64,000 nt of DNA, taken from Adenophora triphylla var. japonica. Its lineage: Eukaryota; Streptophyta; Magnoliopsida; Asterales; Campanulaceae. Below the pieces are notes generated by a model. The model was not told where the DNA came from. It saw only the letters and a program-made list of their open reading frames with translations, and did not search any database. Positions 48,201 to 61,490 of this stretch are shown here, piece after piece. The stretch lies in contig JAFEMH010002549.1 of the NCBI GenBank assembly GCA_022495995.1, forward strand, positions 248,001 through 312,000, given 5' to 3'. A program made the translations under genes and the position numbers. Within the stretch, counting starts at the first letter, position 1; each line of letters opens with the position of its first letter.

Positions 48201-51200
48201 GAACTCAATAATGACATGTTAAAGTCTCAAAAGGATCCACCTTCAGTATCCAACCAAGTACAGTATCCAACCAAGTACAACAGTAGTATTTGCACTATAT
48301 CCTCAATATCAAGATAAATATTGTAGTCTCAACTCCGTAGCATGGTTAATGCAATGCCTACCTTAAAAAGTCAAATCGATACATCCAAATAGCACGAAAA
48401 AGAGTCGGTACAAAAATCTGACAACTTAAAACAAGATTTAGCACTTGATAAACCTCAACTCTTAAGAATGGCAGTTAATGTATGATACAGGTTGCAATAT
48501 TCAAGTGTCCTACAGTGGCAATCAACATAAAAGATCCTGTCATCCTTCATAGATACAGGAGAAAAGTTGCAGCATATATTACCATTTGACCCAGGGTTCA
48601 TCTCACGACTAGAAGGAGTGAGCATGGCTTAAATCAGAGATCAGAGATCAGAGATCATGCCACATGAAAGAATTATTTCACTGTAATAGTGCCAGCGAAT
48701 GAATCTGCTCATGCACAAGAAAGCAGCAAGAAGAATATGTAACCTCGGCACTTCAAGACAGGATATAGGGAAGGTAATAGGAGATGGTGATGTTACCCAG
48801 TTCATAGAATTAGAGATATTTACGCAAATCAAACTAACTACAATATCAATAGTCAAACGTTTCAATATTATAACAGAACCTAAGAGATAAATCAATATAT
48901 ATATATATAAAAAATTGACCGCAATCAATATATATATAATATAAATATATGTATTGAAAAAAAAACAATTCAACTGACATAAGAAAAAACTGTACATATC
49001 AAACATAGATTTGCGGGAAGCGTGAAGAGGTCAACAAATAGAGAAGGCGGAACCACTATCACAACCACATGAAAGTTAGGGAACACCTATTTCTTAATTA
49101 AAGTTGGGTAATTAGATATTAGCAGAGGATGCTAACATCAATTTACTTGTAGTTTTGTGATCAAATCTATTCAAAGAGGTCCGGAGTATGATTATCAGGT
49201 TCTTATACAATTAAGCTAGAAAAAGAAAGAAATTTTGACGTTGAAAATTCTAAAAAATAAGAATGAATAAATAAAACCATACCAAGAATTAGCAACATGG
49301 CAAACAATTGAAAGCAGTTCATATCTTAAATATAATTTCTTCAACCAAGTCCAGGCTTGGCCTCCTTGAATAACATACCTCGCTGATCACTTCATTGACC
49401 AATACTTTTGCAGCTTCAATCTGCTCGCTAGATCCGTCAATTTGTAATGTCCTCTCAGTAGAAGGATCACCTGGCGGCAGATGTAGAGGTATCACCTATA
49501 TAATGGATATGCAGGTAGAGTCAGAAAATTCATCATGCAAAAGCAACTTACTCGGGAATCATTGATCAGGCGGCACAATAGATACATGAAAACAGATATC
49601 CATGCATATAAATCATCAAATTGAGGCCAAACAATCAAGGACATCATTTTAAGGAAAAATATGACAATATGCAAAAATATTAATGGAAATATGACCACAA
49701 TATACCTGAATACGAGCTCCTGTGTTAGCCTGCATATTCTTTATGGTCTCTCCTCCTTTGCCGATAATAAGACCAACCTACATGAAGATGTGCAATAGGT
49801 AAAGGGATATTTACCCAAGATTCGGACTACTTTCAGTAAATAACCAGTAAACTGCAATTGATTCAATTATGCCATACCTTGTTGTTTGGTATTTGCATAA
49901 CAAATTGTTCAGCCCCACCTGGCTGTCCAGGCACCCTTCTATTAACTATGCCAGAACCGCCGGTTTCAGCCTGTATCAGATAACACGCGTTAATTCTAAG
50001 AAGTTAAGTGTCAGATATGTACATATCCATGTATGAGAAAAATGATTAGATCATTCAGTGAGCAGCATAACAGCATCTGAATGAAATAAAAGGAAAACTT
50101 ATATCAACCTAAAACACTTATCAAACCATGTTTGAATTTAAAACATAATACTTAATGAAATAAAATTCCGAAGAGAAAAAAAACTCCAACCTCAGCAAGC
50201 ACATCCTTTATCAACTGCTCAGCCTTGGCTATAGATTCTGCAGCACCTTGAAGCTCAACTGACCGAGTATAGGAATTGGGGTCTGCATCCATATCCCGGG
50301 TAACCTGAATCTTTGCTCCAGACTGCAGCTGAAGATACTTGATAGTCTCTCCACCTTTACCAATAATCACACCAACCCTTCCATTTGGTATCTCAATCTT
50401 TTTGCTTTGATTTCCATAACCATAAGAAGGAGGGATAGAAGGAGCAGCATTCACCATAGGTTTCTGCCCTAGATCTGCATTAAAATAAAAATTGTAATTG
50501 AGGATAACTCTCGTTACAAACAATCACAAAGAAATACCCAACAACAACAACCACACAACATTTCAATACCAACTTGGTAACAACTTACTAAGGAACACAT
50601 GGATAAGGTGGCTCATAGTAAGTAATGGAATCATATCCAACACATGTATTGATTTCCTCTTTAAGGAGGAAGTGTACAAGGTCATAGTAAGTATTGGAAT
50701 CATACCAGATACAAGTAGCACAATTCAAGTATCCATTTATACTGATTCTTACAATAAAATTCAATCTAGTGACACTGAAGGTCATGGTAATAGTAAAATA
50801 AAAAAAGGAGTACAGGGAACAAGTGTGCTTCAAGTGTGAACTAACCTAAGAAATACATGTAAGCTTTTGACCTTTTGTCATGGAAAATAAAAGCAACATC
50901 TACAAACTGACACAGAATCTAGCACGATGATCACATAAACTGAGATGAATAAAAATTTAAAAGAAAACCAAGGAGCGAGAGGAAGACTAACCAATGGGCC
51001 CAGAGCTGTAACCCTTGCTATCACTAGAATCATAGCCGCCGCCGTTTTCAAACTTGGGTCGTTTGGCTTCAGCGCTGTTGAAGATACGTGCAGCTATCTC
51101 CTGCGCCTTCTGCTTAGCGAGCTGGATCTCATCAACAGGCGGCGGAACGCTGTTGTAAGACAAGGGTTGCGAGTCCGACAACTGTGAGATCGGAGCGGAG

Positions 51201-51304
51201 AATCCTGTGGCACGACGTGGTGGTGGTGCATCTTGGTCTTCGTACTTGCGTTTTGCACCTCCGGAGTCGCCACCGCCGGTGGCGTACTGCACCTCTTCGG
51301 CCAT
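45221..51304 (-). CDS. Two-KH-domain RNA/ssDNA-binding protein, FUBP/KSRP-like
   Basis: Six exons, in phase with consensus splice sites: 50992-51304, 50191-50474, 49878-49970, 49706-49777, 49379-49495, 45221-46273, giving 643 residues. The N-terminal 104 residues carry the short basic motif KRKYEDQDAPPPRR (likely nuclear targeting) and DEIQLAKQKAQEIAARIF. KH1 is about residues 130-197 (GVIIGKGGETIKYLQ, GXXG loop 143-146). KH2 is about 221-292 (VGLIIGKGGETIKNMQ, GXXG 236-239). Both loops are intact, so nucleic-acid binding is expected. The last exon encodes 350 residues rich in Gln, Gly, Tyr, Pro, Ala and Ser with many GYG, QQ and PPYG motifs, a prion-like low-complexity tail. Known family members act in transcription or pre-mRNA handling. 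The exact role of this gene cannot be read from sequence. Intron 5 is long (3.1 kb) and has an internal duplication. Confidence 0.93.
46274..49378 (-). other. Long intron 5 of the KH gene, with internal duplication
   Basis: No exon or mobile element recognised. A diverged direct duplication of about 510 bp is visible: 47560-48060 against 48075-48600 share TTCATAAAACTACC, TGAAACCAATGATC, ATGACA or CTGACA segments and GCAAAATTGCAG or GAAAAGTTGCAG. A C9-11 run followed by A9 lies at about 47107-47127, and a short TA-rich stretch at 48896-48955. Confidence 0.7.
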
Positions 51305-51401
51305 TAGAGAGAAAGAGAGGTGCTAGCTGCGAAGATATGGGAAAACCCTAGACGGAAAGAGAACGCGAGTGAGAAAGGGATTGGGTTAAAGGCTGAGGGG
51401 G

Positions 51402-51410
51402 TTTTATATA
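51402..51410 (-). promoter_or_regulatory. TATA box of the KH gene
   Basis: On the minus strand TATATAAAA, 98 bases or so upstream of the ATG at 51304, in a good position for a leader of roughly 65-70 nt. Confidence 0.65.
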
Positions 51411-51503
51411 TGGCTAGAATGTGAGTGGCCACACGTTAAGTTTCTGATTTAATGGAAATTACAAAATTATCATATGCCTTTTGTATTGTATGAAAAAGGA
51501 TTA

Positions 51504-51812
51504 CTCCCTCCGTCCCGCCCGAAAGGGCACAAATTTCCTTTTTGGGCGTCCCATTTAAAAGGGCACAACCCCAAAAAGGAAAGTTTTTATTATTTTTATA
51601 CTCTTCCTACCCCACTCATTCTCTCTCCTACTTTACTTTTACACTCACAACATTCTCTCTCCTAACTATTCCTCCCACTCATTCTCTCTCCTATTTAATT
51701 TTTCATACTCACAACATTTAACCTTTTTCTCTTTCTTACATCACTTTCCTTATTCATTTCTTAATTTCCGTGCTTGGAGGCAAAATTGCCCTTTCAGGCG
51801 GGACGGAGGGAG
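51504..51812. mobile_element. Stowaway-type MITE upstream of the KH gene
   Basis: Termini CTCCCTCCGTCCCGCCCGAA and CAGGCGGGACGGAGGGAG between TA dinucleotides. 309 bp. About 100 bp upstream of the TATA box. Its GGCGGGACGG ends differ from the other MITEs, so it is a separate subfamily. Confidence 0.9.
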
Positions 51813-51814
51813 TA

Positions 51815-52047
51815 CTTACTAGTCTCAGTCTCAAAATAAATTTTTATTTAAAAAAATTGCCTATTACTATCGAGATCAAGAGCAAAATTTTAAAAAAAAT
51901 ATGATTAAACCCAAATATATTGATATGGCTTGAGGAATAGAAAAGTTGATGTTAGGCCGTGAAATAAAATAGAGGAACAATGAATGTTCAGTTATAAGTG
52001 ACAAAATACACGTGTTAACAAGGCATTTTAGTTGTTAAATACATTAA
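51815..52047. other. Intergenic DNA between MITE and Helitron, no gene
   Basis: AT-rich. No feature recognised. Confidence 0.5.
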
Positions 52048-53295
52048 CTAGTGACCCGTCGAAATTCGACGGGCATATTAAAGTTTATTATTACTTATTG
52101 CTATAATCTGTAATTTCATTAGGTCATATTGTTTTCGTTTATTTAATTGAAATTACAGAGTATATGAGATGGAGAGAGTATACCTCGTATTCGTATTTGT
52201 CGTTTAGGATCTGCAAATGATGCTTATACCATGTTTTTTCTAATTGTTTTGGCTTAGACCGGGGTGGTCATCATGCATAAGTAAGCTGCAACGAAATTGT
52301 TCATTACAATATACAAAATGCTTTCAGAAAGATAGAAAGGAAAGAGAAGATGAAAACTCTGTGTATATTGAAACACAATCTGAAATTGTTTATATAGGAC
52401 TAAGTTTTGAAAAGACATGTCTTTTCAAATTCAAACACAGATCTTCAACAGTTTATGACAGTTGAAACTGTTAATTCAAAAATCAAATATTGTCATTATC
52501 CAGAACTTAAAATAATAATTTAAAATAATATTAAAAAATATTTTAATATTAATTTACAAAAATTAAATTAGTTCAGCACATCATTTGACTGCCAAGATTC
52601 GAGCTTTATGTTTATAAAAACTTGTGTCATGGGGCTATGCCCAATGACTTTTGTCCGTCTCGAAAAGAGCTTCGATTTGATATGTTGTGCGTTCCGTGGT
52701 TCATCCGGAATCAAAAGTTACGCCCTTTTTAGCGCACACACCTAAACTTTACAAAAAACTCTTATTTCAAAAAAGACTTTTAATTTTCATCTTTTACCAC
52801 ACAATTTTACATAAGTTCCAACATCTTTATCTTCACCAAGTATCACTTAGTACACTTGATAGAAATTAGGAAATCATAAATACTCGTATCTTTTTGGTTG
52901 AGTATTTTATTAATCAAACATTAAACAATTAAAAAGGCAGGCTCAAATGGCATACAAATCGAGTTAATATGCATTAGAAATTGGTCATAACATCTAACAA
53001 CCCATTATACATTAAGGTTAGTAAACAACATTAAATGTTAGTAAAGCGCTGATATTTCTATTCTAAGAATAATAGCTCGTTAGAAATTGAAATATCATTC
53101 AATTATTAATCACTACTGGAACGAAAAGAATGTTTATTATTTAAACAAATTATATTTAAATCAAAATCTAAAATAAAACTCTTCATTGAATGTGACACAT
53201 GGCGGCTAATAATTGGTGAACATAGAGCTGACTTGGAATTCCACGTGGCGAGCTGTATGGTCTTGAAATGTTTCTGCTTTTATATATTATATAGA
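52048..53295 (-). mobile_element. Short non-autonomous Helitron (Helitron 3)
   Basis: Minus strand 3' end: hairpin CCCGTCGAATTTCGACGGG, TCA, CTAG (52048-52051), T outside. 5' end: TCTATATAATATATAAAAGC (TC at 53294-53295) with A outside. 1248 bp, no RepHel gene and no gene fragment I recognise. Its first 150 bp (5' end) is the part repeated in the adjoining array. It has the same terminal family as Helitron 2 and the copy at 62269. Confidence 0.8.
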
Positions 53296-56200
53296 TTGAA
53301 TGACCATTATTGTCTCAAAATAAATGTTGTTTTAAATTTTTTGATTTAATTTTTTTTCATAATTCATTATATTTTTACAAATGTAAAATTTTGAAAATGA
53401 ATTAAAAGAATGTTTATTATTTTTTCTAGATTAAAATTAAATTTTTAAAATGATTATTAAATTTTGAAAAAATCATTCATTTTAGGATGGAGAGAATAAT
53501 ACAATTTAAACAAATTAAATTTAATCCAATAAAATAAACTAATCTAATAATATAAAATCTAATATGGGGATAATGATAAGAGAAATCAGTGCATGCTCCA
53601 AGACAATATTTCTACTTTCTACCACCATCACATTCTTCCGGATGAAGTAGTTGAACCGCTGTTGTTTTAATTTATTACGTTTAAAAATATTTTGTTTGAA
53701 TTTAAAAGCTAAAATTTGTGTTTAAATCAAAATCTAAAATAAAACTCTTCACTGAATGTGACACATGGCGGCTAATAATTGGTGAACATAGAGCTGACTT
53801 GAAATTCCACGTGGCGAGCTGTATGGTCTTGAAATGTTTCTGCTTTTATATATTATATAGATTGAATGACCATTATTGTCTCAAAATAAATGTTCTTTTA
53901 AATTTTTTGATTTAATTTTTTTTCATAATTCATTTATATTTTTAGAAATGTAAAATTTTGAAAATGAATTAAAAGAATGTTTATTTTTTTTCTAGATTAA
54001 AATTAAATTTTTTAAAATGATTATTAAATTTTGAAAAAAATCATTCATTTTAGGATGGAGAGAATAATACAATTTAAACAAATTAAATTTAATCCAATAA
54101 AATAAACTAATCTAATAATCTAAAATCTAATATGGGGGATAATGATAAGAGAGAACCGTGCATGCTCCAAGACAATATTTCTACTTTCTACCACCATCAC
54201 ATTCTTCCGGATGAAGTAGTTGAGCCATTGTTGTTTGAATTTATTACGTTTAAAAATATTTTGTTTGGATTTAAAAGCTAAAATTTGTGTTTAAATCAAA
54301 ATCTAAAATAAAACTCTTCATTGAATGTGACACATGGCGACAAATAATTGGTGAGCATAGAGCTGACTTGGAATTCCACGTGGCGAGCTGTATGGTCTTG
54401 AAATGTTTCTGCTTTTATATATTATATAGATTGAATGACCATTATTGTCTGAAAATAAATGTTCTTTTAAATTTTTTGATTAAATTTTTTTTTCATAATT
54501 CATTATATTTTTACAAATGTAAAATTTTGAAAATGAATTAAAAGAATGTTTATTATTTTTTCTAGATTAAAAGAAATTTTTTTAAAATGATTCTTAAATT
54601 TTGAAAAAAAAAACATTCATTTTAGGATGGTGAGAATAATACAATTTAAACAAATTAAATTTAATCCAATAAAATAAACTAATCAAATAATCTAAAATTT
54701 AATATGGCGGATAATGATAAGAGAAATCAGTGCATGCTCCAAGACAATATTTCTACTTTCTACCACCATCACATTCTTCCGGATGAAGTAGTTGAACCAC
54801 TGTTGTTTGAATTTATTACGTTTAAAAATATTTTGTTTGAATTTAAAAGCTAAAATTTGTGTTTAAATCAAAATCTAAAATACAACTCTTCATTGAATGT
54901 GACACATGGCGGCTAATAATTGGTGAACATAGAGCTGACTTGGAATTCCACGTGGCGAAATTTGTATGGTCTTGAAATGTTTCTGCTTTTATATATTATA
55001 TAGATTGAATGACCATTATTGTCTCAAAATAAATGTTGTTTTAAATTTTTTGATTTAATTTTTTTTTCATAATTCATTATATTTTTACAAATGTAAAATT
55101 TTGAAAATGAATTAAAAGAATGTTTATTATTTTTTCTAGATTAAAATTAAATTTTTTAAAATGATTATTAAATTTTGAAAAAAATGATTCATTTTAGGAT
55201 GGAGAGAATAATACAATTTAAACAAATTAAATTTAATCCAATAAAATAAACTAATCTAATAATCTAAAATCTAATATGGGGGATAATGATAAGAGAAATC
55301 AGTGCATGCTTCAAGACAATATTTCTACTTTCTACCACCATCACATTCTTCCGGATGAAGTAGTTGAACCGCTGTTGTTTTAATTTATTACGTTTAAAAA
55401 TATTTTGTTTGGATTTAAAAGCTAAAATTTGTGTTTAAATCAAAATCTAAAATAAAACTCTTCATTGAATGTGACACATGGCGGCTAATAATTGGTGAAC
55501 ATAGAGCTGAATTGGAATTCCACATGGCGAGAGCCGTATGGTCTTGAAATGTTTCGCTTTTATATATGATATAGATTGAATGACCATTATTGTCTCAAAA
55601 TAAATGTTCTTTTAAATTTTGTGATTTAATTTTTGTCAGAAGTCATTATATTTTTACAAATGTAAAATTTTGAAAATGAATTAAAAGAATGTTTATTATT
55701 TTTTCTAGATTAAAATTAAATTTTTTAAAATGATTATTAAATTTTGAAAAAAATCATTCATTTTTAGGATGGAGAGAATAATACAATTTAAACAAATTAA
55801 ATTTAATCCAATAAAATAAACTAATCTAATAATCTAAAAATCTAATATGGGGGATAATGATAAAAGAAATCGGTGCATGCTCCAAGATAATATTTCTACT
55901 TTCTACCACCATCACATTCTTAGGATGAAGTAGTTGAACCATTGTTGTTTGAATTTATTACGTTTAAAAATATTTTGTTTGGATTTAAAAGCTAAAATTT
56001 GTGTTTAAATCAAAATCTAAAATAAAACTCTTCATTGAATGTGACACATGGCGGCTAATAATTGGTGAACATAGAGCTGACTTGAAATTCCACGTGGCGA
56101 GCTGTATGTGCTTGAAATGTTTCTGTTTTTATATATTATATAGATTGAATGGCCATTATTGTCTCAAAATAAATGTTTTTTAAAATTTTTTGATTTAACT

Positions 56201-59200
56201 TTTTTTCATAATTCATTATATTTTTACGAATCTAAAATTTTGAAAATGAATTAAAAGAATGTTTATTATTTTTTCTAGATTAAAAGTTATTTTTTTAAAA
56301 TGATTCTTAAATTTTGAAAAAAATCATTCATTTTAGGATGGAGAGAATAATACAATTTAAACAAATTAAATTTAATCCAATAAAATAAAATAATCTAATA
56401 ATCTAAAATTTAATATGGGGGATAATGATAAGAGAAATTAGTGCCGCTCCAAGACAATATTTCTACTTTCTACTACCATCACATTCTTTCGGATGAAGTA
56501 GTTGAACCGCTGTAGTTTGAATTTATTACGTTTAAAAATATTTTGTTTGGATTTAAAAGCTAAAATTTGTGTTTAAATCAAAATCTAAAATAAAACTCTT
56601 CATTGAATGTGACACATGGCGGCTAATAATTGGTGAACATAGAGTGACTTGGAATTCCACGTGGCGAAATTTGTATGGTCTTGAAATGTTTACGCTTTTA
56701 TATATTATATAGATTGAATGACCATTATTGTCTCAAAATAAATGTTCTTTTAAATTTTTTGATTTAATTTTTTTTCATAATTCATTATATTTTTACAAAT
56801 GTAAAATTTTGAAAATGAATTAAAAGAATGTTTATTATTTTTCTAGATTAAAATTAAATTTTTTAAAATGATTATTAAATTTTGAAAAAATCATTCATTT
56901 TAGGATGGAGAGAATAATACAATTTAAACAAATTAAATTTAATCCAATAAAATAAACTAATCTAATAATCTAAAATCTAATATGGGGGATAATGATAAGA
57001 GAAATCGTGCATGCTCCAAGACAATATTTCTACTTTCTACCATCATCACATTCTTAGGATGAAGTAGTTGAACCATTGTTGTTTGAATTTATTACGTTTA
57101 AAAATATTTTGTTTGGATTTAAAAGCTAAAATTTGTGTTTAAATCAAAATCTAAAATAAAACTCTTCATTGAATGTGACACATGGCGGCTAATAATTGGT
57201 GAACATAGAGTCGACTTGGAATTCCACGTGGCGAAATTTGTATGGTCTTGAAATGTTTACGCTTTTTATATATTATATAGATTGAATGACCATTATTGTC
57301 TCAAAATAAATATTCTTTTAAATTTTTTGATTTAATTTTTTTTCATAATTCATTATATTTTTACAAATGTAAAATTTTGAAAATGAATTAAAAGAATGTT
57401 TATTATTTTTTCTAGATTAAAATTAAATTTTTTAAAATGATTATTAAATTTTGAAAAAAAAATCATTCATTTTAGGATGGAGAGAATAATACAATTTAAA
57501 CAAATTAAATTTAATCCAATAAAATAAACTAATCTAATAATCTAAAATCTAATATGGGGGATAATGATAAGAGAAATCAGTGCATGCTCCAAGACAATAT
57601 TTCTACTTTCTACCACCATCACATTCTTCCGGATGAAGTAGTTGAACCGCTGTTGTTTGAATTTATTACGTTTAAAAATATTTTGTTTGGATTTAAAAGC
57701 TAAAATTTGTGTTTAAATCAAAATCTAAAATAAAACTCTTCATTGAATGTGACACATGGCGGCTAATAATTGGTGAACATAGAGCTGACTTGGAATTCCA
57801 CGTGGCGAGCTGTATGGTCTTGAAATGTTTCCGCTTTTATATATTATATAGATTGAATGACCATTATTGTCTCAAAATAAATGTTCTTTTAAATTTTTTG
57901 ATTTAATTTTTTTTCATAATTCATTATATTTTTACAAATGTAAAATTTTGAAAATGAATTAAAAGAATGTTTATTATTTTTTCTAGATTAAAATTAAATT
58001 TTTTAAAATGATTATTAAATTTTGAAAAAAATCATTCATTTTAGGATGGAGAGAATAATACAATTTAAACAAATTAAATTTAATCCAATAAAATAAACTA
58101 ATCTAATAATCTAAATTTTAATATGGGGGATAATGATAAGGGAAATCAGTGCATGCTCTAAGACAATATTTCTACTTTCTACCACCATCACATTCTTTCG
58201 GATTAAGTAGTTGAACCGCTGTTGTTTGAATTTATTACGTTTAAAAATATTTTGTTTGGATTTAAAAGCTAAAATTTGTGTTTAAATCAAAATCTAAAAT
58301 AAAACTCTTCATTGAATGTGACACATGGCGGCTAATAATTGGTGAACATAGAGCTGACTTGAAATTCCACGTGGCGAGCTGTATGGTCTTGAAATGTTTC
58401 TGCTTTTATATATTATATAGATTGAATGACCATTATTGTCTCAAAATAAATGTTCTTTTAAATTTTTTGATTTAATTTTTTATCATAATTCATTATATTT
58501 TTACAAATGTAAAATTTTGAAAATGAATTAAAAGAATGTTTATTATTTTTTCTAGATTAAAATTAAATTTTTTAAAATGATTATTAAATTTTGAAAAAAA
58601 TCATTCATTTTAGGATGGAGAGAATAATACAATTTAAACAAATTAAATTTAATCCAATAAAATAAACTAATCTAATAATCAAAAATCTAATATGGGGGAT
58701 AATGATAAGAGAAATCAGTGCATGCTCCAAGACAATATTTCTACTTTCTACCACCATCACATTCTTCCGGATGAAGTAGTTGAACCGCTGTTGTTTGAAT
58801 TTATTACGTTTAAAAATATTTTGTTTGTATTTAAAAGCTAAAATTTGTGTTTAAATCAAAATCTAAAATAAAACTCTTCATTGAATGTGACACATGTCGG
58901 CTAATAATTGGTGAACATAGAGCTGACTTGAAATTCCACGTGGCGAGCTGTATGGTCTTGAAATGTTTACGCTTTTATATATTATATAGATTGAATGACC
59001 ATTATTGTCTCAAAAATAAATGTTCTATTAAATTTTTGATTTAATTTTTTTCATAATTCATTATATTTTTACAAATGAAAAATTTTGAAAATGAATTAAA
59101 AGAATGTTTATTATTTTTTCTAGATTAAAATTAAATTTTTTAAAATGATTATTAAATTTTGAAAAAAATCATTCATTTTAGGATGGGGAGAATAATACAA

Positions 59201-60695
59201 TTTAAACAAATTAAATTTAATCCAATAAAAGAAACTAATCTAATAATCTAAAATCTAGTATGGGGGATAATGATAAGAGAAATCGGTGCATGCTCCAAGA
59301 CAATATTTCTACTTTCTACCACCATCACATTCTTCCGGATGAAGTGGTTGAACCGCTGTTGTTTGAATTTATTACGTTTAAAAATATTTTATTTGGATTT
59401 AAAAGCTAAAATTTGTGTTTAAATCAAAATCTAAAATAAAACTCTTCATTGAATGTGACACATGTCGGCTAATAATTGGTGAACATAGAGCTGACTTGGA
59501 ATTCCACGTGGCGAGTGTATGGTCTTGAAATGTTTACGCTTTTATATATTATATAGATTGAATGACCATTATTGCCTCAAAATAAATGTTCTTTTAAATT
59601 TTTTGATTTAATTTTTTTTTCATAATTCATTATATTTTTACAAATGTAAAATTTTGAAAATGAATTAAAAGAATGTTTATTATTTTTTCTAGATTAAAAT
59701 TAAATTTTTTAAAATGATTATTAAATTTTGAAAAAAATCATTCATTTTAGGATGGAGAGAATAATACAATTTAAACAAATTAAATTTAATCCAATAAAAT
59801 AAACTAATCTAATAATCTAAAATCTAATATGGGGGATAATGATAAGAGAAATCAGTGCATGCTCCAAGACAATATTTCTACTTTCTACCACCATCACATT
59901 CTTCCGGATGAAGTAGTTGAACCGCTGTTGTTTGAATTTATTACGTTTAAAAATATTTTGTTTGAATTTAAAAGCTAAAATTTGTGTTTAAATCAAAATC
60001 TAAAATAAAACTCTTCATTGAATGTGACACATGGCGACTAATAATTGGTGAACATAGAGCTGACTTGGAATTCCACGTGACGAGCTGTATGGTCTTGAAA
60101 TGTTTCTGTTTTTATATATTATATAGATTGAATGACCATTATTGTCTCAAAATAAATGTTCTTTTAAATTTTTTGATTTAATTTTTTTCATAATTCATTA
60201 TATTTTTACAAATGTAAAATTTTGAAAATGAATTAAAAGATTGTTTATTATTTTTTCTAGATTAAAATTAAATTTTTTAGAATGATTATTAAATTTTGAA
60301 AAAAATCATTCATTTTAGGATGGAGAGAATAATAAAATTTAAACAAATTAAATTTAATCCAATAAAATAAACTAATCTAATAATCTAAAATCTAATATGG
60401 GGGATAATGATAAGAGAAATCAGTGCATGCTCCAAGACAATATTTCTACTTTCTACCACCATCACATTCTTCCGGATTAAGTAGTTGAACCGCTGTTGTT
60501 TGAATTTATTACGTTTAAAAATATTTTGTTTGGATTTAAAAGCTAAAATTTGTGTTTAAATCAAAATCTAAAATAAAACTCTTCATTGAATGTGACACAT
60601 GGCGGCTAATAATTGGTGAACATAGAGCTGACTTGGAATTACACGTGGCGAGCTGTATGATCTTGAAATGTTTCTGCTTTTATATATTATATAGA
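53149..60695 (-). repeat. Tandem array, 13 units of about 569 bp, each with a Helitron 5' end
   Basis: The unit joins about 150 bp of Helitron 5' end (TTTAAATCAAAATC through TTTTATATATTATATAGA on the plus strand) to about 415 bp of flank (TTGAATGACCATTATTGTC through TTTAAAAGCTAAAATTTG). Fourteen termini end at about 53295, 53861, 54430, 55004, 55575, 56144, 56713, 57281, 57852, 58421, 58990, 59557, 60127 and 60695. Steps are 566-574 bp. Identity between units looks well above 90%. Each unit has TTCCACGTGGCGA or a close variant, containing the G-box CACGTG, and within the flank a fossil Stowaway-like inverted repeat (ATTATTGTCTCAAAATAAATG against CATTTTAGGATGGAGAGAAT). A 65-codon frame recurs in many units but decays freely and is not a gene. 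Confidence 0.93.
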
Positions 60696-60699
60696 TATT

Positions 60700-61490
60700 A
60701 TTAGTTAATAATAATAGTTATTATATAGGTTAACTATTACTATTAATAATATTAGTTAACTATAATATTTACTTTATAAGTTAACTATTACTATTAATTG
60801 TATTAGTTAACTATAATAGTTACTATATAAGTTAACTATTACTATTAATAGTATTAGTTAACTATAATAGTTACTATATATGTTAACTATTACTATTAAT
60901 AGTATTAGTTAATTATAATAGTTACTTTATAAGTTAACTATTACTATTAATTGTATTAGTTAACTCTAATATTTACTATATATGTTAACTATTACTATTA
61001 ATAGTATTAGTTAACTATAATAGTTACTATACTCCCTCCGTACAAGTTAATACTTCACAGTTACTGTTCACGCGTGAATTAAGGAAAAAAATAATGATAT
61101 AATGTTGTGAGTGTAAAAGTAAAATAGGAGAGAGAATGAGTGGAGGGAATAGTAAATTATAATGGTGTTGTGAGTATTAAAATAATGTAGGTGACAAAGT
61201 GTGAAGTATGTAATTGGACGCCCAAAATAGAAAGTGTGAAGTATGTAACTGAACGGAGGGAGTATATGTTAACTATTACTATTAATTGTATTAGTTTACT
61301 ATAATAGTTACTATATAAGTTAAATATTACTATTAATAGTATTAGTTAACTATAATAGTTACTATATATGCTAACTATTATTATAAATAGTATTAATTTA
61401 CTATATAGGTTAAGTAATAGTATTATAGTTACAATATATGTTAACTATTACTATTAATAATATTAGTTAATCATAATAGTTACTATATAT
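60700..61490. repeat. AT-rich minisatellite, 51-bp unit
   Basis: Units of the form TTAACTATTACTATTAATAG, then TATTAGTTAACTATAATAG and TTACTATATA, with a period of 51 bp (for example 60781 to 60832). About 11-12 units once the MITE at 61032-61262 is removed. It begins directly after the last Helitron terminus of the 569-bp array. The unit is itself partly palindromic (AGTTAACT). Confidence 0.9.
61032..61262. mobile_element. Stowaway-type MITE inside the minisatellite
   Basis: Termini CTCCCTCCGTACAAGTTA and TAACTGAACGGAGGGAG between TA dinucleotides. The interior (CACGCGTGAATTAAGG) matches the MITEs at 2559 and 43792 in the opposite orientation. It inserted at a TA within the repeat. Confidence 0.9.

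Noticed and set aside
53718..60181. A 65-codon frame repeated in many units of the 569-bp array, looking like a tandem gene family
   Set aside because: It is conserved only because the repeat unit is conserved. Units with indels lose it freely, codon use is AT-driven, and it reads across the Helitron border.
53149..60695. CRISPR-like or virus-derived array
   Set aside because: Units are 569 bp without short repeat-spacer structure, and the DNA is a plant genome. Both parts of each unit are repeated.
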